The notes under the pieces are model-generated. The model was not told the DNA's origin. It was given only the letters and a program-made list of their open reading frames with translations, and did not search any database. A stretch of DNA of 64,000 nucleotides from CAXBMB01 sp052078155. GTDB taxonomy: Bacteria > Pseudomonadota > Alphaproteobacteria > Kiloniellales > DSM-21159. Position numbers and translations under genes: made by a program. Below are positions 1 to 8,455 of the stretch, one piece after another; position 1 is the first letter of the stretch, and every line of letters begins with the position of its first letter. The stretch is from assembly GCA_052078155.1 (NCBI GenBank), contig JBQJBP010000002.1, positions 496,001 through 560,000 on the forward strand, written 5' to 3'.

Positions 1-498
1 CGGCTGGTAGGCGCCAGAGAGCATGGAAAGCCTCAGGGCTTCCTGGAAATTCTCTGTCACCCCCTGGGTCGCGGCCAGGGCATTTGCCAGTTCCGCCCAG
101 TTAAAGGTCTGCAGAGGCTGCCCTGCCAGGCTTTGCTTGGCGTGGACAACAGAGTCATCCAGGAAGGTGCGGGACAGGCGCGGCGGAACACCGCGGGTCT
201 GCGCGAAGGCATACTCCATCCGGGAAAGCTCGGAAGCCACCTTCGGGTCATAACGCCGATCCAGGGAAGACTTGTAGTCTTCCACCATGGTGATGATTAT
301 CGGCAGGTCCTGCTGATAGCCCCGGGCAATCCGTGACGAGGCGTAGTCGTGGGTCATTAAGGGAAGACCTGCCCAGAAACGCGGCAAAGCCAGCGAGATC
401 AGGGCCACGCCGACCAGCAGACCAACCCAGCTGGCCAGGATAAAGCGCCGACGATAAGGGGCGGCCCCGTGAGACTGGTCGGCTGGCTTAGGGGGCAT
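1..498 (-). CDS. Unknown membrane-anchored protein of the polysaccharide locus (3' end missing)
   Basis: An open frame begins at an ATG at 498 and runs without a stop to the window edge (166 codons), so the C-terminus is missing. The start overlaps the last 11 bases of the tyrosine kinase gene, which suggests translational coupling. The N-terminus is polar and basic (MPPKPADQSHGAAPYRRR), followed by one strong hydrophobic segment at about residues 18-45, then a soluble part rich in Leu, Ala and Gln. This predicts a single-pass inner-membrane protein with a periplasmic domain. I do not recognise the family. Its position directly after a Wzc/GumC-type gene suggests a role in exopolysaccharide assembly, which is inference only. 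Confidence 0.65.
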   Translation of the reverse strand, partial: MPPKPADQSHGAAPYRRRFILASWVGLLVGVALISLALPRFWAGLPLMTHDYASSRIARGYQQDLPIIITMVEDYKSSLDRRYDPKVASELSRMEYAFAQTRGVPPRLSRTFLDDSVVHAKQSLAGQPLQTFNWAELANALAATQGVTENFQEALRLSMLSGAYQP

Positions 499-2809
499 AG
501 TACTTGCGATAACTCTTATTGTAGTAGTAGCGCGAGTCTGCGTAGTCGTATTGAGCGTGGCGCCGGACATCCACGTTGGTCATGGCGATACCTGCCAGAC
601 GCGCGCCGCTTTCCAGGGCCAGTCGAATACCTGCTTTTGCCGTGTCCCGCTTGGTTTTCTCCCAGCGCACCAGATAGATCAGGGCATCAGCTTCCCTAAG
701 CAACGGCAAGGCGTCGGAGACTGCCAGCACAGGCGGTGTGTCCAGCAGGACCAACTGGTAGGCCTGGTTCAACGTCTGAATCAGTTTGTACATCCGCGGC
801 GACGACAGCAGTTCCACCGGGCGGGCACGGCCGGTACCGGCGCCAATAAAGTGCATGCCGCTGCGTTCATCCATGGAGATGATGTCTTCGATACCGGCTT
901 CGCCTGCCAGATAGTCTCCCAGACCCAGATGGGGTGCATAGCCCAGCGCTTTATCCACAGAGGGATGGCGGAGGTCACAGTCGATAACGATGGAGCGGCG
1001 GCCGGCCTGGGTAGATTGTGCACCGACGGACAGGACCGTTGAGGTTTTGCCCTCATCCGGGACCGAGGAGGTGATGACCACCAATTTTGGCGGCACCTCC
1101 GGATTGCAGAGCATCAGGCCCGTTCGTAACGTTCGCACCGATTCTGCGTATAACGATCCCTGTTTGTCAGTGGCATAGAAATGCGGTGCTTCTCCCCGGT
1201 CCATCTTGATGAAGGGCAGCATGCCAAGAGTGGGCAAACCGGTCTCGCTTTCGATCTGGCTGAGACTGCGGAAGCCGGATTCCATGAATTCGAGCAGGAA
1301 GGAGATGCCCACGCCAACCAGCAAAGACGCGGCAAAGGCCATGCCGATAATGGAGTTTGTCTTGGGATAGAAGGGTCCCCAGGGCGGGCGGGCGCGGTTG
1401 ATGATCTTGGCATCCACCTCGTCTTCGATCTCGTCCTGAATTTCAACCTGACTGAGACGCTGCAACAGCGTTTCGTAATGACGGCGCTTGATTTCGATTT
1501 CTGCTTCCAGGGCCCGTTCTTCGGCCTGGGCGACGTTTACGTCCTGCAGCGTTGCGCGCAGCCGGTCCAGCTCGGTTTTAAGGTTGCGTTCCCTGACACG
1601 GGTTACTTCCAGCTCGCTTTGCAAGGTGGCGACAACTTTGCGGATTTCCGAACCAATGCGGGTCTGCAGGTTGGTGAGTTCCGCCCGTGCATTGATCATG
1701 CGGGGGTGTTTGTCGCGGTACTGGGTTGCCAGTTCGGCGATGCGACGCTCCAGTTCAATTTCCTGAAGCATCAGGTTTTGGACCAGATCGGACCCCAGAA
1801 CGTCTGACACTGCAGCGGCAGAGTTGCGATCATCCAGCAGGCGGCGGGCCTGGTTGTAACGGGCCTCCACTTCCTGACGGACGGAAGTGGCCGCCAGCAA
1901 GCGGGTCTCCAGGTTGCTCAGCTGCTGAACCCGCAAAGACACCCCATCCACATTCTGGATGCCTTTTTCCCGGCGGTAGTTGGCAAGCTCCCGCTGGGAC
2001 TGGATCAGGTCACTGGATGCTTCATCTACCTGCCTTTGCAGGAACTCAACGGCATCACCTGTACCTTCGTCTCTTTTGTTCTTCAGAGAGCGCAGATAGA
2101 TGTCGGCAATGGTGTTCGGTGCCAGAGCGGCCATGTTGGCGTCGGTCGAGACATAACTGATGGAGATCAGGCGGCTCTTGTCAGAAGGCTGCACAGACAG
2201 ACCACCGGCAAAGGCGTCCGTCAGCTGCTCCAGAAAGGCCGGGTCCGTTGCCGGGTCCCGGGTTTCAACCGTTGTGTTCTTCTGCAGAGGCTCTGGCGGA
2301 CTGACCAGCCCGAAGCCGGAGAGCAGAGTTTGCGCTGAGCGCAGCAGACGGTCTGTAAGACTGGGCTTGTAGGGGGCCAGAAGCGGATTGAAAAGCGGGC
2401 TTTCGCCCAGGCGCAGTTCGATTACAGCCTGCCGGGCAAGATCGCGCGACGCAATGACTTTTGCCTCGGTCTGGAAGGCCAGCCAATCCTGCGGTACACC
2501 GGAAACAACCTCTGTTCCTGTCGACAGGGTGTTGATGCCGTTGCGCTGGATGATGACTTCGGATGTTGCGCTGTAAAGAGGAACCAGTTGTGAGGAGTAG
2601 AGCGCAGCCAGAGCTGTAATGAACAGCGTCAGGCCGACGATCAGGTACTTGCGTCGCCGCAGCACCCCAAATAGTTGACGGATGTCGAGCTGAGAGCCGC
2701 CGCCACCTCCACCGGGCAGAGCTGAGCCCGATGCATTTGGCATAGGTGCGGCACCTTCGCCCTGTCTCACCGGAGGGATATCTGCCCCCATGCCGGGACG
2801 ACTGCTCAT
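488..2809 (-). CDS. Wzc/GumC-type polysaccharide co-polymerase with tyrosine autokinase domain
   Basis: This 773-residue inner-membrane protein controls chain length and export of polysaccharide by phosphorylating its own tyrosines. A Wzz-type chain-length region lies between transmembrane segments at about 55-76 and 485-507, and the part between them contains a long predicted coiled coil (about 255-460). A Pro-rich stretch (PPWGPFYPKT, 475-484) precedes the second membrane segment, as in this family. The BY-kinase domain shows Walker A (SSVPDEGKTS, 581-590), Walker A' (IVIDCDLRHP) and Walker B (LVLLDTPP, 687-693). The C-terminal tail carries eight tyrosines between 754 and 771, the expected autophosphorylation cluster. 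The ATG at 2809 has AGGAG upstream. A Gly run (residues 34-38) near the N-terminus is unusual but probably a linker. Confidence 0.93.
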   Translation of the reverse strand: MSSRPGMGADIPPVRQGEGAAPMPNASGSALPGGGGGGSQLDIRQLFGVLRRRKYLIVGLTLFITALAALYSSQLVPLYSATSEVIIQRNGINTLSTGTEVVSGVPQDWLAFQTEAKVIASRDLARQAVIELRLGESPLFNPLLAPYKPSLTDRLLRSAQTLLSGFGLVSPPEPLQKNTTVETRDPATDPAFLEQLTDAFAGGLSVQPSDKSRLISISYVSTDANMAALAPNTIADIYLRSLKNKRDEGTGDAVEFLQRQVDEASSDLIQSQRELANYRREKGIQNVDGVSLRVQQLSNLETRLLAATSVRQEVEARYNQARRLLDDRNSAAAVSDVLGSDLVQNLMLQEIELERRIAELATQYRDKHPRMINARAELTNLQTRIGSEIRKVVATLQSELEVTRVRERNLKTELDRLRATLQDVNVAQAEERALEAEIEIKRRHYETLLQRLSQVEIQDEIEDEVDAKIINRARPPWGPFYPKTNSIIGMAFAASLLVGVGISFLLEFMESGFRSLSQIESETGLPTLGMLPFIKMDRGEAPHFYATDKQGSLYAESVRTLRTGLMLCNPEVPPKLVVITSSVPDEGKTSTVLSVGAQSTQAGRRSIVIDCDLRHPSVDKALGYAPHLGLGDYLAGEAGIEDIISMDERSGMHFIGAGTGRARPVELLSSPRMYKLIQTLNQAYQLVLLDTPPVLAVSDALPLLREADALIYLVRWEKTKRDTAKAGIRLALESGARLAGIAMTNVDVRRHAQYDYADSRYYYNKSYRKYYAP

Positions 2810-3734
2810 CGAATACTCCTCAACTCTTCTTTCCCCTTTGTATTTCGCTCCCCGGAGGAGGAAACACGCTTACTACTGAAATCACTACCTGAAATAACTT
2901 TGTCGCAAAAAATTGCAGCAGACAGCAGTGTCGTGACAGCCTTTAACGGTCTTGCAGATACCTTCCACGTGCACCACTCCTGATACCATGCCTGTGAACC
3001 CATTTCTTAACTGTTGATCTAGTTATGGTTCACGACTTTTGCAGACTAGATAAATGTTCACTTTCAGTAAAGCGAAGATAGTACTAGGTGTAGCTCTTTA
3101 GTCTTTGAAACGCAAAGCAATCTAACTCTCCAGATTGGTTCCGTCCGGTCTTTGACCTTTTCTGGAATCAGCCCTGGGTTTCAGATCCACAGAGTGTCCT
3201 CGAAGTCACTCGCCTGGGTTGAGTCCTCTGCTCGACGTGGCCTTTTTTACGGACCAGATTGGGATTGGGCCACAAACGATGTCCTGATGAACATCTGTTT
3301 CCTTTTGCTTCAAATGACAAAGAACTTTCTTCAGATCATAGCTTTAGTTCTTTTGAAGATGTTTGTGTTCAACAATTTTTCTCTTGATGGTAATAGTTTG
3401 TAAATAAATGAACTGCGGGACAGGCTTGTAACGAATGCGTAGAAAAGCAGACCCCGCGAGCGCATGATCGGCTTAGTCAGGCGCGTTTTGCGCTTGGTCG
3501 TAAGCCGTGAATCATCCTCTATCCAGCTCAAATGAGTTTCACGCCTCACGCGTTATCACCAAGTGAGCCCGCTTAAACCGATTTGACTCTGAGCCACAAA
3601 CAGAGGTCAGGGGGTTGCTGAACAGGTAACCTGACCGGGCACGGATCTGCCGGTGACCCAATCTCGATTTCCCGCCCGGCGAAACCTTGATCGAGATAGA
3701 TTCTTTAAATATTTCAGATGGTTAAAGATTGTAC
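2810..3734. other. Gene-free stretch within the polysaccharide locus
   Basis: About 925 bases separate the kinase gene from the export gene although both are read leftward. The stretch is more AT-rich than its surroundings. Short frames on either strand (for example 3152-3403 on + and 2806-3003 on -) lack recognisable domains, good ribosome sites and local codon usage. It contains one copy of the twin-hairpin repeat (3458-3590). The gap makes an independent promoter for the kinase gene likely, but I could not pick one with confidence. Confidence 0.6.
3458..3590 (+). repeat. Twin-hairpin intergenic repeat, copy A
   Basis: Starts GAGCGCATGATCGG and ends ACCGATTTGACTCT. It aligns along its whole length with the copy at 41971-42108. 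The first hairpin pairs CGGCTTA with TAAGCCG, where copy B pairs CGGTTTA with TAAACCG: both strands of the stem have changed together, so the stem is preserved. Confidence 0.75.
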
Positions 3735-4388
3735 TTAGAAGAAGCGGCGACTAATTTCGATGGTGTCGCCTGGCAGAATCACGGTGTTCTCTTCGGCTTT
3801 TTTCTCGGTGATCCCGTTTTCGTCCGTCCGAATCAGCAACATGGAGGAGGTGTCCGCCCGCCGGGTGTATCCACCGGCCAAGGCAACGGCCTGCCGAACA
3901 TTCAGGCCGATGGTAAAAGGATACTGTCCGGGCTGGTTTACCTGACCCAGAATGAAGAAAGGTCGGAAGTTCAGCACTTCGACAGAGACTTTTGGATCGA
4001 CAAGGTAATCCCGGTTCAGATCTTCCTGAATGGTCTGGCGCACCTCTTCAATGGAGCGGTTGGCAACAAAAACCGGCCCCAGCAAAGGAAAGTTGATCTG
4101 TCCGTTGCCGTCCACATCAAATTCACCGCTGACATCTGTATGTCCAAAGACCGTGACACGCAGACGGTCCCCGGTTGCCATCCTGTAGGTTTCCGTCACG
4201 TTGGCGATGTTGCTTTCCGGTGTTGATGCAGCCTCTGTATTGTCCTGGGCTTCAGCCTGGAGCGGCAGAACAAAAGCAAGTGCAAGAAAAGCAACCGCTG
4301 ACAACATGGGCAGCAAAGGCCGCAAAAGCAGGCTTTTTCCAACGCCGATACACTCAAATGTGACGCTTTCAGGTGCTTTACGCTGCAT
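3735..4388 (-). CDS. Wza/GumB-like polysaccharide export protein
   Basis: A 217-residue periplasmic/outer-membrane export component. After a long N-terminal signal region (hydrophobic core about 20-42, likely cleavage after AEA near residue 47) comes a Poly_export domain (about 63-140, beginning ETYRMATGDRLRVTVFG) and an SLBB-type domain (about 145-195, FILGQVNQPGQYPF). The length matches the short GumB-like type rather than full Wza. No lipobox cysteine is present, so it is probably not a lipoprotein. A TTG nine codons upstream (4415) is possible, but the ATG at 4388 has AGGG upstream and gives a better signal peptide. It lies 99 bases after the barrel gene and probably shares its transcript. 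Confidence 0.88.
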   Translation of the reverse strand: MQRKAPESVTFECIGVGKSLLLRPLLPMLSAVAFLALAFVLPLQAEAQDNTEAASTPESNIANVTETYRMATGDRLRVTVFGHTDVSGEFDVDGNGQINFPLLGPVFVANRSIEEVRQTIQEDLNRDYLVDPKVSVEVLNFRPFFILGQVNQPGQYPFTIGLNVRQAVALAGGYTRRADTSSMLLIRTDENGITEKKAEENTVILPGDTIEISRRFF

Positions 4389-4487
4389 GCTTTTGTGAAT
4401 CCCTGGTGATAACAAGATAACTGTCCAGACTGGCGGATTTGGGGGCGGGATGAGAGAGGGGGTGAGGTCTCGTCAGAGCTCTTGAAC

Positions 4488-5780
4488 TTAGTACTGTAGG
4501 GTCATGTTTAAGGCAATTGTATGATCAACATACTCAAAGCCTGCATCATTGGAGATCCGTTCATCGTAATCATAGGTGAAACGGAACGCCATGTATTCGT
4601 TGGTCAGGTAAACAAGCCCCAGAGCCCCTTGCAGGTACTGATCTTCACGGGTGATGCCATTGAAAAGGTCGGCAGAATAGCCAATCAGCGAGGTGAAGAG
4701 CAGGTTGTCCTGGATTTCATAGTCTAACCCACCGGCCACATTGTAGCGCGTCGTACTGGATGCCCCTTCAACCGTCGTTTCTTCAATGTTGGTTCCGCCA
4801 TTGAGGTTGACAGTGATCTGGTCCGTGGGATTCCAGATGGACCTCAGATTGAAGTTGAAGCCGGAGGGGTCCTGGAAGGATTCGTCCAGGTAATCCTGTT
4901 TGAAGTAACCGGCGGAGAACTGCACGAAAGACACCGCACTGATGTCGTAGAGCACACCAAAATTCAGGCCATAGCCGTCAGAATCGCGTCCGACATCTTT
5001 CAGGATGTACCGCCGCCAGTCGTAATAGGGATCAACGAATACCCTGAGCCCTTCTTCAATGTTGTAGCCCAGCTGCATATTCAGCCGATAGAGCATGTAG
5101 TCCCGGTCATCGTTGCTGAAGCCGTTGTCATGCAGATAGTCGTAGTAAGCAATGTGAGCGCCGGGAATGACCGAGAACTGATCAAACTGCTGCGTGATGT
5201 TCAGCGTACCGGACCACTCGTCATAGCGCTGAAGCGTCAGTTCACGATCCTGAGGCGTGTTGGGGTTTGACCGGCCTTCGTGCCGACGGTTGTAGCCCAG
5301 GCGCAGGTTTGACTGGGTATCTTCGCCCAGCACCCGTGCGTAGATCAGATTGGCCCCAAAGTCGTTGAAGTCATTCTGGCTGTAGTTAAAGTTTCGCCGG
5401 AAAGCGCCATCCAGAATAACCTGAAACTGAGAAAGGTCGCCGTCGTTAACAATACGCAGACGGGGACGCACTTCGACAAAGTTGTCGGCGACGATGTCTT
5501 CTTTCACCCGGAACGTGTTGGTGCTGTAGCCTGTGGCAACGGCAATTTCCGGATAGAGCAGAAAATCACCGCCGTGATCGACGCCGTCGTCAAAGGCATA
5601 GAGGCCAATGGGGTCAAAGTCTGGCCGTGGGCGGTGCATCACGGCGTCGGCCTGGGCCAGCTGTGCCTGCACGGCGGGGCTGTCCACGACGATCATAAGC
5701 AGCAACAACAGCAGGGCGAACGGCAGATGCCGCAGCCTCACGGTCGCCAGATCCGGCGCTGTTGCCTTTCCCCAATTCAC
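4488..5780 (-). CDS. Outer-membrane beta-barrel protein of the exopolysaccharide locus (EpsL/BBP2-like)
   Basis: A 430-residue protein with a signal sequence (a Leu-rich core about 20-32, likely cleavage near AVQAQ, residue 40), followed by alternating amphipathic strands rich in Tyr, Asn and Asp. It ends in MTLQY, a terminal aromatic residue typical of BamA-assembled barrels. Proteins of this pattern accompany Wza/Wzc genes in polysaccharide loci, where they are thought to form or assist the outer-membrane exit. The start is GTG at 5780 with GGGGAG upstream; no ATG lies close by. It is probably the first gene of the leftward operon. Confidence 0.8.
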   Translation of the reverse strand: MNWGKATAPDLATVRLRHLPFALLLLLLMIVVDSPAVQAQLAQADAVMHRPRPDFDPIGLYAFDDGVDHGGDFLLYPEIAVATGYSTNTFRVKEDIVADNFVEVRPRLRIVNDGDLSQFQVILDGAFRRNFNYSQNDFNDFGANLIYARVLGEDTQSNLRLGYNRRHEGRSNPNTPQDRELTLQRYDEWSGTLNITQQFDQFSVIPGAHIAYYDYLHDNGFSNDDRDYMLYRLNMQLGYNIEEGLRVFVDPYYDWRRYILKDVGRDSDGYGLNFGVLYDISAVSFVQFSAGYFKQDYLDESFQDPSGFNFNLRSIWNPTDQITVNLNGGTNIEETTVEGASSTTRYNVAGGLDYEIQDNLLFTSLIGYSADLFNGITREDQYLQGALGLVYLTNEYMAFRFTYDYDERISNDAGFEYVDHTIALNMTLQY

Positions 5781-5846
5781 GTCCGAGCTCCCCTGACTTC
5801 GGATGGTGGATGATTTATCTGTGCCGGTTACGGCACACCTTTTGCC

Positions 5847-7931
5847 TTACGTGTTACTGGCCGCTGTCGGCCCGACGACGGGAGACAGAGACAGCGTACG
5901 GTTGGGCACGTCTTCACTGCCTTGCGGTGCCGCGTCCGTTGTGGAGTTGCCGGTGGTGTTGGTTCCGGTGTTCCCGGTGGTGTTTGGGGTCCCGGCGGCT
6001 GTTGCCAGACCACTGACTTCCGCCACCACAGACAGGGCAGCTTCCGTCACAAATTCCATTTCCAGACAGTCATCCAGGCTGGACTGACCGCCGGTGGCTG
6101 CACCGCGCAGATCCAGGCTGCTGGGGACTTCCAGAGGCTCAACAATGACCCCGCTCAGGGCTCCCCCAAAGTTGTTGCCCTGGAAATCCAGATGCAGCTG
6201 GCCGTCTGTCACCGTAGAAGTCAGCTGAATACCACCGCCAATGCCGGCAACGGGAATGCTGGGCCGAGGTCCGGCACCGGCATTGCCGCCACCTCTGTTG
6301 CGCGTCAGAACACCCGTATCCAGCCAGTCAGCAGAACCGGATTGCCCCAATGTGTAAGACTGACCGTTGACCGCAAAGCGGGCACCAAAGGGCGTTTTCA
6401 TGTTGGCGGCGACGCCTTCAGCCGTCACCAGAATGACGTTGTAGTCGCCATTGGGCACATCCAGATCCAGGCCGCTCAGGCCGGTGATCACGTCCTGCAG
6501 AACAGCGCCATCTCCCTGATGGTCTTTTGCCTGCAGGCTGGATCCGCGAACCGAAGAACTGGCAGGGGTGACCCGCTGAAAGCCGTCAGCCAGAGGGGTG
6601 TTCCAGCCGCCCATGTCAAAGGCATGGGCACCCGGCGGCGGCGTGTAGTCATCATCGAAGGCCATGCGGACCACCCGGGGTGAGCACATGGCATTGGAGG
6701 CGACAGAGCCAATGGAACTGTGGGCGTTGAGCAGCTGGTTGCTGCCGCGCAGACGCGGGTCCGCACCCAAACGCTGGGACAAAGCCACAGCGCGGGCTGC
6801 CACGGTCTGCGGGTTGGGATTGCCCTGAGTCAGGAAGTTTGACATCTGAGACTGGCCGCCACCGTTGACCACGGCGTTGACGATCTCTGCAGGGACTTCA
6901 CCGATGCCGTTGGCATCATTCATCACCTGCTGCACAGCCGGGGCGTTGCCCGAGGATGCCTGGCCGCCGACACCTTCGTCGCCGTCATCGTCCTGGATGT
7001 TGCCTTCGTTGTCGAAACCTTCCAGCTGCAGTTCGTCTTCGGTACCGTCGCCGTTGTCAGCTTCGGCCACCTGGCGCTCTTCGTCCTGACCTTGCTGCTG
7101 TTCTTCTTCCGCCTGCTGTTCTTCTTCCTCTCCGCCTTCATCACCCGGAGGGGCCGGCGGGTTGGTCAGTGTCGCCTGCATGTTTTCCTGAGCAGACAGC
7201 ATCTCGCTGTCGCGGCCCGGCTGCGGGGTGCTCACCGTGGCAGGCTGAGTGCCGCCTGTGGGTTCGACAGCTGAAGAAAAGCCGGTGGGGATCAGAACCT
7301 GACGGCCAAAACCGTTGCCCATGATGGCCATGCCGGAGCGCACAAACAGGCGGGTCATGCCACCGCGAGAGACCAGAATTTCGATGTCTGTGCCGCGCAC
7401 ACCCAGTGTCGCCACCGGGGTTTTGATTTTGTAAGCGCTGGACGGCAGATCGCCAGAAACAAAGCGCAGAGCGCCTTTGGTAACGTTCAGGACAAAGGAA
7501 CTTTTGGCGCCGCTGTTGTAGACAAATTCGTCGAGGGTTACGTCTGCGTTCTCACCCAAAGTCAGCTCGGTGCCGTCAAGAAACACCAGTTTGGTTGCGG
7601 AGCGAGCGCCGGTGCTGACCAGTTCCTGCTGAAAGACCGGGTCGGCGGAGACAACCTGACGATCCTGTGAATCAAGGCTGGCCGTCACCAGATTGACAGC
7701 CTGTTCAGCACGACCAACGTTTTCAGCCGCCAGAGCACTGTGCTGAGGGGCAACCAGGGAACCAGCCAGCAAGCCCGCACCGATCAGCAAAGACAACAGG
7801 CCCGCTGTCTTGCTGCCAGAAGTCTTGCTGCCAGAACTGGCCTCTCGAGATTTGTGCAGATGGCTGAACGCATCCGAACCCAGAAAACGGTCGTCTTTTG
7901 ATTGATTCTTAAGCAGAGAAAAAACCCACAT
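5847..7931 (-). CDS. Large exported FecR-domain protein
   Basis: A 694-residue protein. The N-terminus has a basic/Ser region, then a hydrophobic segment (about 44-70, ending SALAAE) that could be a signal peptide or anchor. A FecR-type domain follows (about 105-215), with the family hallmark TPVATLGVRGTDIEI at 171-185. Residues about 258-325 are a very acidic, Gln-rich low-complexity tract. The C-terminal half contains a Gly- and Ser-rich region and ends in a Thr/Asn-rich tail. No cytoplasmic sigma-factor partner is nearby, so it is unlikely to be a classical FecR anti-sigma regulator. It is divergent from the T1SS genes with a shared 524-base upstream region. It may be a surface protein; its function is unknown. 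ATG at 7931 follows AAGGA. Confidence 0.75.
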   Translation of the reverse strand: MWVFSLLKNQSKDDRFLGSDAFSHLHKSREASSGSKTSGSKTAGLLSLLIGAGLLAGSLVAPQHSALAAENVGRAEQAVNLVTASLDSQDRQVVSADPVFQQELVSTGARSATKLVFLDGTELTLGENADVTLDEFVYNSGAKSSFVLNVTKGALRFVSGDLPSSAYKIKTPVATLGVRGTDIEILVSRGGMTRLFVRSGMAIMGNGFGRQVLIPTGFSSAVEPTGGTQPATVSTPQPGRDSEMLSAQENMQATLTNPPAPPGDEGGEEEEQQAEEEQQQGQDEERQVAEADNGDGTEDELQLEGFDNEGNIQDDDGDEGVGGQASSGNAPAVQQVMNDANGIGEVPAEIVNAVVNGGGQSQMSNFLTQGNPNPQTVAARAVALSQRLGADPRLRGSNQLLNAHSSIGSVASNAMCSPRVVRMAFDDDYTPPPGAHAFDMGGWNTPLADGFQRVTPASSSVRGSSLQAKDHQGDGAVLQDVITGLSGLDLDVPNGDYNVILVTAEGVAANMKTPFGARFAVNGQSYTLGQSGSADWLDTGVLTRNRGGGNAGAGPRPSIPVAGIGGGIQLTSTVTDGQLHLDFQGNNFGGALSGVIVEPLEVPSSLDLRGAATGGQSSLDDCLEMEFVTEAALSVVAEVSGLATAAGTPNTTGNTGTNTTGNSTTDAAPQGSEDVPNRTLSLSPVVGPTAASNT

Positions 7932-8455
7932 GGTGACGTCCTTCAGTAGTCCGGGTTGCCATTGTCGTCTAAGGGATTGCCCCCGATAAGAGTCCTCAAA
8001 TTAGAACTCTGCTTTGCAATCCCGAAGAAGCAGTCTTCCTGACTGAGCCCCGGTCGTTACAACCACCGTCATTTTGAAGGAACCTGTTTAAAGAACTCTT
8101 GAGAGCTCACAAGCCACTTCATGCCAGGTAACCAGCTCACGTCGTATGAGCAGATTGTCCTATGAACAGAGCGCCAGAAGGGCAGATGATCAGTCCGCCC
8201 AAAAGTCATCTCAATAACGGTGTCGTTTTGTTTTCAGTACCTTACGATCTGTGTCACTGTTTGTGTTGTCATTACACAGCACAGGCTTCTCACATTTGGG
8301 AGGGCCGTGCAAGTCAACTACCGGATGTACCTTTTTGAGATAAGGAAAAAAAGCTAGCCATTCAAGTGAATTAACCTATAAATGATGATCTAAATTGAAA
8401 ATTAATGTAACAAAGTACTTGTTTTCGATAATGAAATGGGGCCTGCACTAAGTTC
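7932..8455. promoter_or_regulatory. Divergent intergenic region between the FecR-domain and T1SS genes
   Basis: The only upstream region for both divergent genes. It becomes markedly AT-rich from about 8335 to 8440 (A-run at 8345-8351, TATAAA near 8377), next to the T1SS start. I see no coding frame with support and no convincing -35/-10 pair. Confidence 0.4.

Noticed and set aside
3152..3403. Possible 83-residue protein in the polysaccharide gap
   Set aside because: AT-rich codons unlike neighbouring genes, no ribosome site, no recognisable domain; the hydrophobic end is what AT-rich DNA gives by chance.
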